Positions 14,790-23,929 of a DNA stretch of 34,936 bases are shown here, in pieces. The stretch comes from Methanomassiliicoccales archaeon. GTDB taxonomy: Archaea > Thermoplasmatota > Thermoplasmata > Methanomassiliicoccales > JACIVX01. The stretch is taken from NCBI GenBank assembly GCA_014361295.1, contig JACIVX010000003.1, positions 1 to 34,936 of the forward strand, written 5' to 3'. Within the stretch, counting starts at the first letter, position 1. Every line of letters starts with the position of its first letter. A program made the translations under genes and the position numbers. Below the pieces are notes generated by a model, which did no database searches, was not told the DNA's origin, and saw only the letters and a list, made by a program, of their open reading frames with translations.

Positions 14790-14891
14790 ATTTTCGGATG
14801 GGAAACGCACTTGCCTTTCTACTGTGAGGAACTCTCTGGAGAAAAAGTTAAAGTTATGGACTCCGAATTTCCATGGGGTGGTGGCTTATGA
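14790..14891 (+). pseudogene. C-terminal remnant of an unknown gene coupled to nnr
   Basis: Frame 14790-14891 reads IFGWETHLPFYCEELSGEKV and then MDSEFPWGGGL before TGA at 14889-14891. This stop overlaps the ATG of nnr at 14888 (TTATGAG), as in an operon. The frame opens right after a TAA at 14787 and has no start codon. It looks like the tail of a gene that once preceded nnr. The family is unknown. It might instead be chance coding resemblance. Confidence 0.35.
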
Positions 14892-16330
14892 GAATCGAGG
14901 ACGTTTACATCTGGGATATCAACGCGAAATGGCTCGGTATAACCCCTTACCAGCTCATGGAGAACGCTGGTGCTGGGGTTGCAAGGGTTATAGAGGAGAA
15001 GTTTGGTAAGGGCCTAAAAATAGCAGTCTTTTCTAGTACGGGTAACAATGGTGGCGATGGTTTTGTTGCTGCTAGACATTTGAGCTTTGAGAACAATGTT
15101 ACTCTCTTCTTGGTAGGAGATGAAATAAAGATAAGGAGTGATGAAGCGAGACACAACTGGGAAATCCTCAAACATCTTGATTTCATAACAATTAAAGTTC
15201 TCAAGGACTCAAGTCAGATAAAACCCCTAAATCTCGATGAGTTCGATGTTATAGTCGATGCTCTGTTGGGAGCAGGGAGCAAAGGAGAACCTCGCGAGCC
15301 CATACGTTCTGCTGTGGAGAAAATAAACGAATACGCTGGAAAAGCCAAGATAGTGAGCGTTGACCTTCCGAGCGGTTATCCGAGTGATGTCCGCGTTAAG
15401 TGCGACTTTGCAGTAACTTTTCAATGGGACAAAGAAGAATATAGGGACTTTAAAAGGGTTGTAGCAAAGATTGGATATCCTAAAGAACTTTATCATCTTG
15501 TAGGCCCGGGAGATGCAAAATTTGCCTTACAAAAGAAAGGCGAGCACAAGGGGCAGAACGGGAAACTCCTTGTAATTGGGGGAAGCGAGGACTATTTTGG
15601 GGCTCCATATTTGGCAGCAAAAGCTGCGAGCTACATAGTGGACCTGGTGTATTTAGCAATGCCCGAATACTCCGCTAGAAGAATAAATGATCCCAACATA
15701 ATTTTGCGCCCCTTTGATGGCAAAAACTTCACAAAGGAAGACGTTGAGGACGTTCTGACAATTGCTGATGGTGTTGATGCAGTTGTCTTAGGCCCAGGAA
15801 TTGGGGAAAAAGTAGAGACTAAGGACTTTGTAGTCGAGTTCCTCCGCTGGTGTGAGAAACCAGTAGTTATAGATGCCGACGCCCTAAAGGCTGTCGCCGA
15901 GGATTTGGACGTTCTTAAGGGTAAGAAATTCGTCTTGACGCCTCACGCTGGTGAATTCAGGATACTGTTTGGGGAAAAGCCCGAAGGAAGCCTTGAAGAG
16001 AAAGCAAAGCTTGTAATGGAAAAAGCCAATGCAGTGGGTGGCACTATCTTGCTCAAAGGGGTTTACGATATAACAAGCGATGGCAAAATCTGGAAGTACA
16101 ATAAAACTGGAAACAGGGGCATGACGACTGGAGGAACTGGAGATGTGCTCGCTGGAATAGTTGGGGCTTTGCTCGCACTGGGCAACGAGCCTTTAAGAGC
16201 TGCAAGTGTTGGTGCTTTTCTCAACGGCATAGCTGGGGATACGGTAAAAGATGAAATGGGAGAAAACTTCACCGCTTTGGACGTGGCTAAAAAAGTTCCA
16301 TTTGCTATCAAATGGGTTCTTGAATTTTAA
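14888..16330 (+). CDS. nnr: Bifunctional NAD(P)H-hydrate repair enzyme (epimerase/dehydratase)
   Basis: This cytosolic enzyme repairs damaged NADHX and NADPHX. The N-terminal YjeF-like epimerase domain (about 1-205) has NAGAGVARVIEE, FSSTGNNGGDGFVAARHL and VDALLGAGSKGEPREP. The C-terminal ribokinase-like ADP/ATP-dependent dehydratase domain (about 210-480) has LLVIGGSEDYFGAPYLA, VVLGPGIG, VLTPHAGEF and NRGMTTGGTGDVLAG with the catalytic-type Asp 419. At 480 residues it is of normal fused-protein length. ATG 14888 with GGGGTGGTGG upstream is preferred over ATG 14873. It converges on the minus-strand regulator gene, ending 3 bases into its 3' end. Confidence 0.92.
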   Translation: MRIEDVYIWDINAKWLGITPYQLMENAGAGVARVIEEKFGKGLKIAVFSSTGNNGGDGFVAARHLSFENNVTLFLVGDEIKIRSDEARHNWEILKHLDFITIKVLKDSSQIKPLNLDEFDVIVDALLGAGSKGEPREPIRSAVEKINEYAGKAKIVSVDLPSGYPSDVRVKCDFAVTFQWDKEEYRDFKRVVAKIGYPKELYHLVGPGDAKFALQKKGEHKGQNGKLLVIGGSEDYFGAPYLAAKAASYIVDLVYLAMPEYSARRINDPNIILRPFDGKNFTKEDVEDVLTIADGVDAVVLGPGIGEKVETKDFVVEFLRWCEKPVVIDADALKAVAEDLDVLKGKKFVLTPHAGEFRILFGEKPEGSLEEKAKLVMEKANAVGGTILLKGVYDITSDGKIWKYNKTGNRGMTTGGTGDVLAGIVGALLALGNEPLRAASVGAFLNGIAGDTVKDEMGENFTALDVAKKVPFAIKWVLEF

Positions 16331-16887
16331 TCCTCCAATTTTAGGAGTTTTCTTAATTCTTTTGCTTCCTCTTGAAGCTTTGGGGAATTTATCAATACCA
16401 GGAGGTTCATGAGGTGGATGAATTCTATCGGGTTTAGATCAAAACCCTCCAGTCGCTTGATTAAATCTCTTGAAAGCCTCTCTATTGTTGTCAGGAATCT
16501 TTCAAGAACCTCTATGAAAGCATTTTTATCGTCAATTTCAAATCCTGCATTCGTGAATATATTATAGAGTGTTTCCGCCTCCTGACGATGAATAGCCTTC
16601 ATTGTTGGTGTTGTTACGTCCCCATCTTGATATGGTGCAATCAAAAATATCCTTGCAGTTCTTCGGTAGAGTGTTTCGTTTCCATCTTTCCCAACTTCTT
16701 CAACAAATCCTGCTTTTTCAAGAAGGTTTATGTGCCGATATATTGTTGAAGGACTCTTTTTTAGTATGACACTTAATTCGGAAGCGGACATGGGACGCTC
16801 TCTAAGCAGATTGACTATCTCAAGCCTTGTTCTATCCCCGAGCAGCTTAATTTTCTCAGGATCGGTAACAATCAGTACCTCTTTCAT
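16327..16887 (-). CDS. Winged-helix (ArsR-type) transcriptional regulator
   Basis: The 186-residue cytosolic DNA-binding protein has a winged helix near residues 12-75 (DRTRLEIVNLLRERPMSASE, then SPSTIYRHINLLEKAGFVEE and a TLYRRTA wing), followed by an alpha-helical ligand or dimer domain. The opening VTDPEKIKLLGDRTR is shared with the regulator at 17231-17812 (VTDPEVIKLMLEDTR), so the two are paralogues. It is the third gene of a minus-strand operon with that regulator and DUF211, 13 bases after the latter. Its ligand and targets are unknown. Confidence 0.8.
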   Translation of the reverse strand: MKEVLIVTDPEKIKLLGDRTRLEIVNLLRERPMSASELSVILKKSPSTIYRHINLLEKAGFVEEVGKDGNETLYRRTARIFLIAPYQDGDVTTPTMKAIHRQEAETLYNIFTNAGFEIDDKNAFIEVLERFLTTIERLSRDLIKRLEGFDLNPIEFIHLMNLLVLINSPKLQEEAKELRKLLKLED

Positions 16888-16900
16888 GAGTCCTCTGCTC

Positions 16901-17206
16901 TCAAAACTCTTCTAGCTTGTCTTGGGGGGTTTCGCTCTCCTCAATAATCTTCTTTCCTGCGGCAACCATATCAATGCTGTGCACAACTCCACCAAACTCT
17001 TCTATTGTCCTTACAATCTCTTCATAGTCCAGATTGTCCCCAACGATGGTTATCTTTACGTTTTCCGTTTCTTTATCTATCTCCACGAGGGTAATATTAA
17101 CACCATCTACCCCCTTCAGCTCACTCAACCCCAAAGCCAGTTCAGTAACCATGGGCTGGTGAGGTTTAAGCACATCTAACACGAGAAGTCTAATGCCTTT
17201 TGCCAT
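16901..17206 (-). CDS. DUF211 family protein
   Basis: The 101-residue archaeal protein has the ferredoxin-like fold of DUF211. It opens KGIRLLVLDVLKPHQPMVTE, followed by GVDGVNITLVEIDKETENVK and IVGDNLDYEEIVRTIEEFGG. The family's function is unproven; ACT-like small ligand binding is proposed. It sits between two winged-helix regulators, 24 bases after the upstream one, suggesting that it is a sensor or co-factor for them. Start at 17206 has a GGGAT ribosome binding site. Confidence 0.88.
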   Translation of the reverse strand: MAKGIRLLVLDVLKPHQPMVTELALGLSELKGVDGVNITLVEIDKETENVKITIVGDNLDYEEIVRTIEEFGGVVHSIDMVAAGKKIIEESETPQDKLEEF

Positions 17207-17230
17207 TTTTTATCCCGTTTCCATTTGAAT

Positions 17231-17812
17231 TTACTCCTTTTTAAGTATTTCTCCAAGCTTTCTCAAGAGCTCTATTGCCTCCTCATCCCTTCCAAGCTCT
17301 GCCATGGTGAGCCAGTCAATGGCGTGGATTATGTCCTCATCCGAGAATTCCTTAAGGGCGTCCTCTTTTTCCTCCATCTCTGCAGAGATTTTTGCTGTAT
17401 AGGAATGTTCTTTCTCTAGGAGTCTGTCCATTATGTTCAAAAGCTCTTCCTCATCGAATTTATAGCCAAGGGCTTTGAAGATATCGAGCTTTGTCTTCAA
17501 CCTTGACCTGGCTAGGTATCTGAGCTCGTCATCTCCGAGGTATAGATTTATGTAGAACGCGTCTGCAGTCCTTCCGTAGTATTTTTCCACCAAGTTCCCT
17601 TTCATTTCTGTTCTTTTTACCTCCACAAGGCCGGCTTCCTTTAGCTTCTCGATGTGGTGGTAGATTGTCTGCGGAGTTTTCCCGAGGATTTCGCTGAGCT
17701 GTGAAATGGTCATCTCCCTATTTCTAAGCAACTTCAATATCTGTCTTCTTGTATCCTCAAGCATTAGCTTTATCACTTCTGGGTCTGTGACTAGTTTAAC
17801 CTTCTTTTTCAT
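17231..17812 (-). CDS. Winged-helix transcriptional regulator, divergent from acyl-CoA synthetase
   Basis: The 193 residues start with MKKKVKLVTDPEVIKL. The winged helix lies at about 16-90 (MLEDTRRQILKLLRNREMTI, LSEILGKTPQTIYHHIEKLK, EAGLVEVKRTE). A helical C-terminal part (ELGRDEEAIELLRKLGEILK) resembles other Thermococcales regulators of this class. CAT at 17810-17812 with TGGTGAGGG upstream is the start; the longer frame to 17914 adds an unlikely AT-rich leader that includes the promoter. The intergenic region holds inverted repeats (17829-17866), suggesting autoregulation and control of the divergent acyl-CoA synthetase gene. Confidence 0.82.
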   Translation of the reverse strand: MKKKVKLVTDPEVIKLMLEDTRRQILKLLRNREMTISQLSEILGKTPQTIYHHIEKLKEAGLVEVKRTEMKGNLVEKYYGRTADAFYINLYLGDDELRYLARSRLKTKLDIFKALGYKFDEEELLNIMDRLLEKEHSYTAKISAEMEEKEDALKEFSDEDIIHAIDWLTMAELGRDEEAIELLRKLGEILKKE

Positions 17813-17828
17813 TGCCCTCACCAATTTT

Positions 17829-17866
17829 AACGTTTTAATAAGAATTTGAACGTTATAGAATATAAC
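17829..17866. promoter_or_regulatory. Candidate operator with inverted repeats between divergent genes
   Basis: Two AACGTT palindromes (17829-17834 and 17849-17854) lie 20 bases apart, about two helical turns. A perfect inverted repeat GTTATA-GAA-TATAAC occupies 17852-17866. The latter can also be the minus-strand TATA box for the regulator gene. The arrangement fits a dimeric winged-helix repressor binding just downstream of its own TATA box. Confidence 0.5.
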
Positions 17867-17885
17867 CTTTTCCCAAATCTGGAAA

Positions 17886-17897
17886 ATTTTATAAATG
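17886..17897 (+). promoter_or_regulatory. TATA-box promoter of acyl-CoA synthetase alpha subunit gene
   Basis: ATTTTATAAATG lies about 55-65 bases upstream of ATG 17951, giving transcription start near 17917; a GGGGGG ribosome binding site lies at 17939-17944. Confidence 0.5.
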
Positions 17898-17950
17898 TAA
17901 AATTCCCACATCAAACACCAGATATGGTCACTGTTGTGGGGGGAAAGGGC

Positions 17951-19336
17951 ATGAATCTGGACTTCTTGTTCTATCCGAAAAGCGTTGCTGTTATTGGGGC
18001 ATCAAACAAAGAGGGAAAAATTGGAAACGCTATAATGAAAAATCTCATAAACTTTGGTTTTAAGGGCAAGGTTTATCCGGTAAATGCTAGGGAAACCGAA
18101 GTCATGGGGCTTAAAGCGTATAAAAGCGTTTTAGAGATACCGGAAGAAGTTGATGTTGCAGTTATAGCGATTCCCGGGAAGTTTGTCCCTCAGGTGCTTG
18201 AGGAATGTGGTCAGAAAGGAGTAAAGGGGGCTGTTGTAATCTCTGCAGGCTTTAAAGAGGCTGGAAACGTAGAGCTTGAGGAGAAGCTCGTTGAAGTTGC
18301 GAGAAAATGGAACATAAGAGTCGTGGGACCCAACTGTTTGGGCATCACAAATATTGAAAACGGCTTCGACTGCACATTCAATCCACCGGAAAGGCAAGCA
18401 AGACCGGGATTTGGTGGAATAGCCTTTATGAGCCAGAGCGGTGCCTTTGGGGCTGCTATCCTCGACTGGGCTGCAAGACATGAAGTCGGTATGAGCAAAT
18501 TCATAAGCCTCGGAAACATGGCAGACCTTGATGAGAGCGACTTCATGGAGTATTTGAAGGACGATGAGGCCACTAAGGTTATCACGGCATACCTTGAGGG
18601 AGTTAAAGATGGACGGAAGTTCTTTAGAGTTGCTAAAGAGACTACCAAAAAGAAGCCCGTAGTAATTCTTAAGAGCGGAAGGACTGAAGCTGGGGCTAAA
18701 GCTGCCGCCTCCCATACCGGCAGCTTGGCGGGCAGCTATGCCATTTATAAAGCCGCTTTTGAGCAGACAGGGGTTTTAGAAGCGAGAAGCATGAGACAGC
18801 TCTTTAACTATGCTAAGGTGCTGGCAATGCAGAAGCCAGCAGAAGGAGACAGGGTGGCAATAGTTACCAACGGTGGCGGAGCTGGAGTAATGATGAGCGA
18901 TGGAATTCTTGAGGTAGGATTAAAAATGGCCGAGCTCAGTGAGGAGACCAAAGAGAAATTCGCCAGGGCGATAGAAGAAGGAAAGCTCCCGTACCACATG
19001 AGTTACAGGAATCCCATCGACATAATTGGAGACGCTCCCTCTAGCAGATATGAGATTGCTATGCGCTATGCTTTAGAGGATGAGAACGTTGATGTTTTGG
19101 TTGTTATAGCTCTCTTCCAGAGCCCGGCTTTAGATGAAGGCATCGTGGAAAAAGTGGGCGAAATGCAGAAGTACGGAAAGCCAATAGTTTTCATAGCTCC
19201 CGGTGGTGAATTCCCGGAGAGGATGGCGAGAAGAATAGAAAAGACAGGAGTACCGGTTTTTGAAACAGTCGAGGATGGGGTTGATGCGGTTTACGCTTTG
19301 GTCAAGTACGGGCGGTATCTTAGAGAGACGATTTAG
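17951..19336 (+). CDS. acdA: ADP-forming acyl-CoA synthetase (acetate-CoA ligase), alpha subunit
   Basis: This subunit of the NDP-forming acyl-CoA synthetase turns acyl-CoA + ADP + phosphate into acid + CoA + ATP, the main substrate-level ATP step of peptide and sugar fermentation in Thermococcales. The 462 residues begin with a CoA-binding domain (PKSVAVIGASNKEGKIGNAI), followed by two succinyl-CoA-synthetase-like domains. The phospho-histidine type segment is AAASHTGSLAG with His 255. Further motifs are VAIVTNGGGAGVMMSD and NPIDIIGDAPSSRYE. The beta subunit gene is not in the window, as is usual when it is unlinked. It is transcribed divergently from a winged-helix regulator. Acyl specificity cannot be told from sequence alone. 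Confidence 0.9.
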   Translation: MNLDFLFYPKSVAVIGASNKEGKIGNAIMKNLINFGFKGKVYPVNARETEVMGLKAYKSVLEIPEEVDVAVIAIPGKFVPQVLEECGQKGVKGAVVISAGFKEAGNVELEEKLVEVARKWNIRVVGPNCLGITNIENGFDCTFNPPERQARPGFGGIAFMSQSGAFGAAILDWAARHEVGMSKFISLGNMADLDESDFMEYLKDDEATKVITAYLEGVKDGRKFFRVAKETTKKKPVVILKSGRTEAGAKAAASHTGSLAGSYAIYKAAFEQTGVLEARSMRQLFNYAKVLAMQKPAEGDRVAIVTNGGGAGVMMSDGILEVGLKMAELSEETKEKFARAIEEGKLPYHMSYRNPIDIIGDAPSSRYEIAMRYALEDENVDVLVVIALFQSPALDEGIVEKVGEMQKYGKPIVFIAPGGEFPERMARRIEKTGVPVFETVEDGVDAVYALVKYGRYLRETI

Positions 19337-19351
19337 GGTTGCCTTGGGGAA

Positions 19352-19365
19352 AACTTTATATTTTT
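19352..19365 (+). promoter_or_regulatory. TATA-box promoter of trpS
   Basis: AAACTTTATATTTT matches archaeal TATA boxes and predicts transcription start around 19380-19386, about 80 bases before the trpS start, so there is an unusually long leader for this window. Confidence 0.5.
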
Positions 19366-19383
19366 ATTTTCCACTTTTAGACC

Positions 19384-19445
19384 ATGCACGGTGATTGCTT
19401 TTGGCTTTGGTGATGAAATCTGGATTCCTCTTTTGGTTAGTTTGA
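19384..19445 (+). promoter_or_regulatory. trpS leader with two short Trp-containing reading frames
   Basis: ATG 19384 opens MHGDCFWLW followed by TGA at 19411-19413; the overlapping ATG 19413 opens MKSGFLFWLV with TGA at 19443-19445, in the same frame as trpS. Together they contain three Trp codons in 19. The second has GGTG immediately upstream. A Trp-sensing leader is an inference; chance in TG-rich sequence is possible. Confidence 0.3.
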
Positions 19446-19463
19446 TTTCTGGAGGTGTTCTGG

Positions 19464-20615
19464 ATGGAATTTGAGGTAACTCCATGGGAAGTAAAGGGTG
19501 TAGTAGATTACGACAGGCTCATTACGGAGTTTGGAACGACGCCGCTCACCGAAGAGCTGCTTGAGAAGACCAAAGAGCTTACCAAAAGTGAGCTTCCGAT
19601 ATACTTTAGGAGGAGGTTTTTCTTCTCCCATAGAGACTATGACCTTGTACTCAAGGACTACGAAGAGGGTAGAGGCTTTTTCCTCTACACGGGGAGAGGC
19701 CCAAGTGGGCCGATGCACATCGGACACATAATCCCCTTCTTTGCAACAAAATGGCTTCAGGAGAATTTCGGAGTTAACCTGTACATTCAAATAACAGACG
19801 ATGAGAAGTTCCTCTTCAAGCCCAATCTAACCTTTGAGGAGACTAAGAAGTGGGCGTATGAAAACATTCTCGACATCATTGCTGTAGGCTTTGACCCGGA
19901 CAGAACCTTCATTTTCCAGGACAGCGAGTTTACAAAAATCTACGAGATGGCAATTCCGATAGCAAAAAAAGTTACCTACTCAATGGCAAGGGCAGTTTTT
20001 GGGTTTAACGACCAGAGCAAAATCGGAATGATATTCTATCCAGCAATTCAAGCTGCGCCTACTTTCTTTGAGAAAAGGCGCTCCCTTATTCCGGCAGCCA
20101 TTGACCAAGACCCATATTGGAGAATACAGAGAGACTTTGCCGAAAGCCTGGGATATTACAAAGCAGCCGCTCTGCACTCAAAGTTCGTCCCCGGTTTGAT
20201 GGATTTGGGAGGCAAAATGAGTGCCTCAAAGCCAGAAACTGCCATTTACCTCACAGACGACCCGGAGGAAGCAGGGAAGAAAATATGGAAGTATGCCCTA
20301 ACCGGAGGAAGGGCTACGGCAAAAGAGCAGAGAGAACTTGGAGGAGAGCCAGATAAGTGCGTTGTGTTCAAATGGCTTGAGATATTCTTTGAGCCCGATG
20401 ACAAGGCCTTACTTGAGAGGTATCATGCATGCAAGAATGGAGAAGTACTGTGCGGTGAGTGCAAGAGGTATCTGATAGAGAAGATCCAGAACTTTTTAAG
20501 AGAGCACCAGAAGAAGAGGGAAGAAGCCAAAAAGCTTGTTGAGAAGTTTAAGTACACCGGAGAGCTGGCTAGGGAGCAGTGGGAGAAGGCTATCCCTGAG
20601 CCTCTAAGAAAATAG
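19464..20615 (+). CDS. trpS: Tryptophanyl-tRNA synthetase
   Basis: Class I synthetase that charges tRNA-Trp. The 383 residues are archaeal/eukaryal type, starting MEFEVTPWEVKGVVDYDRLI. The HIGH motif lies in GPSGPMHIGHIIPF (HIGH at 85-88); QITDDEKFL follows, and the second ATP signature is GGKMSASKPE (KMSAS at 251-255). Two Cys pairs near the C-terminus (ACKNGEVLCGECKR) may bind metal. Start ATG 19464 has GGAGGTG six bases upstream; GTG 19455 is within that ribosome binding site. It is transcribed alone with a T-rich terminator. Confidence 0.95.
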   Translation: MEFEVTPWEVKGVVDYDRLITEFGTTPLTEELLEKTKELTKSELPIYFRRRFFFSHRDYDLVLKDYEEGRGFFLYTGRGPSGPMHIGHIIPFFATKWLQENFGVNLYIQITDDEKFLFKPNLTFEETKKWAYENILDIIAVGFDPDRTFIFQDSEFTKIYEMAIPIAKKVTYSMARAVFGFNDQSKIGMIFYPAIQAAPTFFEKRRSLIPAAIDQDPYWRIQRDFAESLGYYKAAALHSKFVPGLMDLGGKMSASKPETAIYLTDDPEEAGKKIWKYALTGGRATAKEQRELGGEPDKCVVFKWLEIFFEPDDKALLERYHACKNGEVLCGECKRYLIEKIQNFLREHQKKREEAKKLVEKFKYTGELAREQWEKAIPEPLRK

Positions 20616-20632
20616 TTTTTCTTATTTTTCAA
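20613..20632 (+). terminator. T-rich terminator after trpS
   Basis: TAGTTTTTCTTATTTTTCAA follows the stop, with T5 runs typical of archaeal termination. Confidence 0.45.
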
Positions 20633-20693
20633 AATTTTGTAAGCTTCTGTAATGGTTTATAAGCTCTGAGTTGCAATTTTAGTTGGTGATCAC

Positions 20694-21371
20694 ATGATTC
20701 GCCTGCCATTTAGAGACACGTTTTATGAAGTTAAGCCAAGCAAGATAATATGCCTTGGAAGGAACTACGCCGAGCACGCAAGAGAACTTGGGCATGAAAT
20801 TCCCAAAGAACCGGTAATCTTCTTGAAGCCTCCTTCTGCCCTGATAGGGCCTGATCAAACGATAATCCTGCCGAGAAGGAGCAACCGTGTTGACCATGAG
20901 GTTGAGCTTGCCGTGATTATAGGAAAGAGGGGCAAGAACATCCCACGGGAGAAGGCCATGGACTACGTTCTGGGTTATACCATCTTAATGGATATAACCG
21001 CTAGAGACCTTCAAGCGGAAGCAAAGAAAAAGGGCCTTCCTTGGACTGTGGCGAAGGGTTTTGACACCTTTGCACCCATAGGGCCGAGAGTTGTTGATAA
21101 GAGGGAAATAAACGTTGACGACCTTGAAATCGGTCTCAAGGTTAACGGTGAAGTAAGGCAGCTCTCAAGGACGAGCAAGATGATATTCAAGATAGACGAG
21201 ATAATAGAGTACGTTTCAGGCATAATGACCCTTGAGCCCGGAGACATTATAGCCACTGGAACTCCCGAAGGCGTTGGCCCTTTAAGGCACGGCGATGTTG
21301 TGGAGGCGTGGATAGAGGGGATTGGAATTTTAAGGGAGGAGGTGCTTGCTGAGCGCTCGATTCTCTGCTGA
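20694..21371 (+). CDS. Fumarylacetoacetate hydrolase family protein (FAHD1-like)
   Basis: The 225-residue enzyme belongs to the FAH/acylpyruvase family, which cleaves or decarboxylates 2-oxo-acid substrates with a divalent metal. Family landmarks are ICLGRNYAEHARELG, EPVIFLKPPSALIG, VDHEVELAVIIGKRG with metal Glu residues, GYTILMDITARDLQ, WTVAKGFDTFAPIGP, and the late GDIIATGTPEGVGP. ATG 20694 is preceded by GGTGAT. It is often annotated as 5-carboxymethyl-2-hydroxymuconate isomerase; oxaloacetate decarboxylation or acylpyruvate hydrolysis is more likely in this organism. It converges with trm14, whose 3' end is 6 bases away. Confidence 0.88.
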   Translation: MIRLPFRDTFYEVKPSKIICLGRNYAEHARELGHEIPKEPVIFLKPPSALIGPDQTIILPRRSNRVDHEVELAVIIGKRGKNIPREKAMDYVLGYTILMDITARDLQAEAKKKGLPWTVAKGFDTFAPIGPRVVDKREINVDDLEIGLKVNGEVRQLSRTSKMIFKIDEIIEYVSGIMTLEPGDIIATGTPEGVGPLRHGDVVEAWIEGIGILREEVLAERSILC

Positions 21372-21377
21372 TTTTCT

Positions 21378-22472
<1,095 letters not shown>

Positions 22473-23546
22473 TCACTCCAGAATTGCTACTACGCCCTTC
22501 CACTTCCCCCCAAAGCACTCGCTTGCGATGACCTTTTTCTTTGTTATTTCCTCGAGGAATTTTATTGCAGAGTCGCACTTTTTAAATCCTGTTGCTATCC
22601 CCACTGTGAGCCCTTCAATCTCTCTAAATCCAACCCGCTTCTTGTTATCGGGGGTTAACTTCTCTCCATATCTCCAGAGTATCCTCCTTGGGTCTAAGAG
22701 GTGCTCTTTCTCGATTTCGTCGAGAATTTCTTCAAAATCCCGGATGAAAGACTCTTTTTTCTCTTCTTCTTTTCCAAAGAGGGTAAACCTTCCAGTCTGC
22801 CATTCTCTCAGCAAATAGCGGGCAGTCTCTTCCAGATTAACTTTGCCCCCTTTCTCCAGGAGCCCTTTCTTCCTGCCAATGGCTTCAAGAATCTGCTCCT
22901 CATTCTCAAACTCGTCTATGCCGTATTTTTCGGTAATTGCTTCTTTTCTGGTCTCCAAAACCCTTTTTATAAGCTTTAGTGCTGGTTTGACAGGATCTTC
23001 AATCTTGTCTGCCGGAAAGCCGCCCCTAATAACGAGTTCGTCAAAGTCATCAATTGGGACGACCCCCGGAGAATCAACTAACCATATCTTCTTTGAAAGT
23101 CTAATAAGCTGCTTTCCTTTTGTATACCCCGGTATCGGTGCTGTCCCCACAGCGTGCTTACCTTTTAGAACGTTTATTATTGTGCTCTTCCCAACGTTGG
23201 GATAGCCTACTAGGACAACTTTCACTTTTTCTTTGCCTTCTTCGAGGAGTTCTTTTGCAAGCTTCTTTATCTCCTTCCTTAGAATTCCTGTCCCAGCTCT
23301 CTCCCTTGCGCTGATGAACACTATTGGAATGTCCCTGTGTTTTCTTTTGTACTCTTCGGCCCACTCTTTGGGGACTAAATCGGCTTTGTTCATCACTATG
23401 AGAAGCTTCTTCCCTTCCTCTTGGACGAGGTGTTCTACTTTTAGGTTTCTCGTTCCAATAGGGTCTCTCGCATCAACTACCTCTACTATAATATCTCCCT
23501 CTTTAATCGCTTCTTTCACAATTCTCCACGCCTTTTTCTGCTTCAT
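22473..23546 (-). CDS. Circularly permuted YlqF/YawG-family GTPase
   Basis: The 357-residue GTPase has the permuted motif order G4-G5-G1-G2-G3: VVDARDPIGTRN, MNKADL (G4, 53-56), FISARERAG (G5), VLVGYPNVGKSTIINVL (G1, 114-121), a G2 Thr in PGYTKG and VDSPGVVP (G3, 158-161). The family assists large-subunit ribosome assembly; the C-terminal portion is helical and basic with DPRRILWRYGEKL. The start codon overlaps the TIGR04076 gene by 44 bases with GGTGAT as ribosome binding site, so the genes are co-transcribed, and the tRNA methyltransferase follows. Confidence 0.9.
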   Translation of the reverse strand: MKQKKAWRIVKEAIKEGDIIVEVVDARDPIGTRNLKVEHLVQEEGKKLLIVMNKADLVPKEWAEEYKRKHRDIPIVFISARERAGTGILRKEIKKLAKELLEEGKEKVKVVLVGYPNVGKSTIINVLKGKHAVGTAPIPGYTKGKQLIRLSKKIWLVDSPGVVPIDDFDELVIRGGFPADKIEDPVKPALKLIKRVLETRKEAITEKYGIDEFENEEQILEAIGRKKGLLEKGGKVNLEETARYLLREWQTGRFTLFGKEEEKKESFIRDFEEILDEIEKEHLLDPRRILWRYGEKLTPDNKKRVGFREIEGLTVGIATGFKKCDSAIKFLEEITKKKVIASECFGGKWKGVVAILE

Positions 23547-23835
23547 CTCTTATCACCGTTATCTCGAATATTACTGTCCCTCCATTTGTATATGGTGGTC
23601 CAGGATCGAGGCACTGAACATATGCCTTTTCTTCGTCACCCAACCCTATATCTTTGGGTTTAACACCTTTTCGCAGTGCTACTATATATGGGAGGAAAGA
23701 CGCAAATGCATGAGTGCAGATGGCGTCTGTCTCTTTTAAGTTGACTTTTGGCCCTTCTATGACTATCTTATCGCCTACCCTAAATACAGGGCACTTCCCT
23801 TTAATCTCTACAACCGTTATTATTAGCTTTTCCAC
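23503..23835 (-). CDS. TIGR04076 family protein
   Basis: The 110-residue protein of the TIGR04076 family has unknown function. The family pattern is visible: ITVVEIKGKCPVFRVGDKIV, the CTHAFASFLPYIVALRKG segment and QCLDPGPPYTNGGTVIFEI with conserved Cys residues. GTG start at 23835 is preceded by GGTGGT. It is the first gene of the minus-strand operon with the GTPase and tRNA methyltransferase; the Cys residues may bind a metal or cofactor. Confidence 0.82.
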   Translation of the reverse strand: MEKLIITVVEIKGKCPVFRVGDKIVIEGPKVNLKETDAICTHAFASFLPYIVALRKGVKPKDIGLGDEEKAYVQCLDPGPPYTNGGTVIFEITVIRDEAEKGVENCERSD

Positions 23836-23929
23836 TTGTTACCACCAAAAGGTAAATAAGGAATAAAGCCTAAAATACTTAACTAGGAATTTTATATTGA
23901 GAATTAAATATTATCCGGTGGTGCTGACC

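Noticed and set aside
14773-15009. 78-codon plus-strand frame
   Set aside because: It overlaps nnr in another frame, and its composition is not protein-like compared with the remnant at 14790-14891.
17813-17950. Long N-terminal extensions of both divergent genes (to 17914 minus, from 17846 plus)
   Set aside because: They overlap each other and the promoters; ATG 17951 and CAT 17812 have ribosome binding sites and give standard protein lengths.
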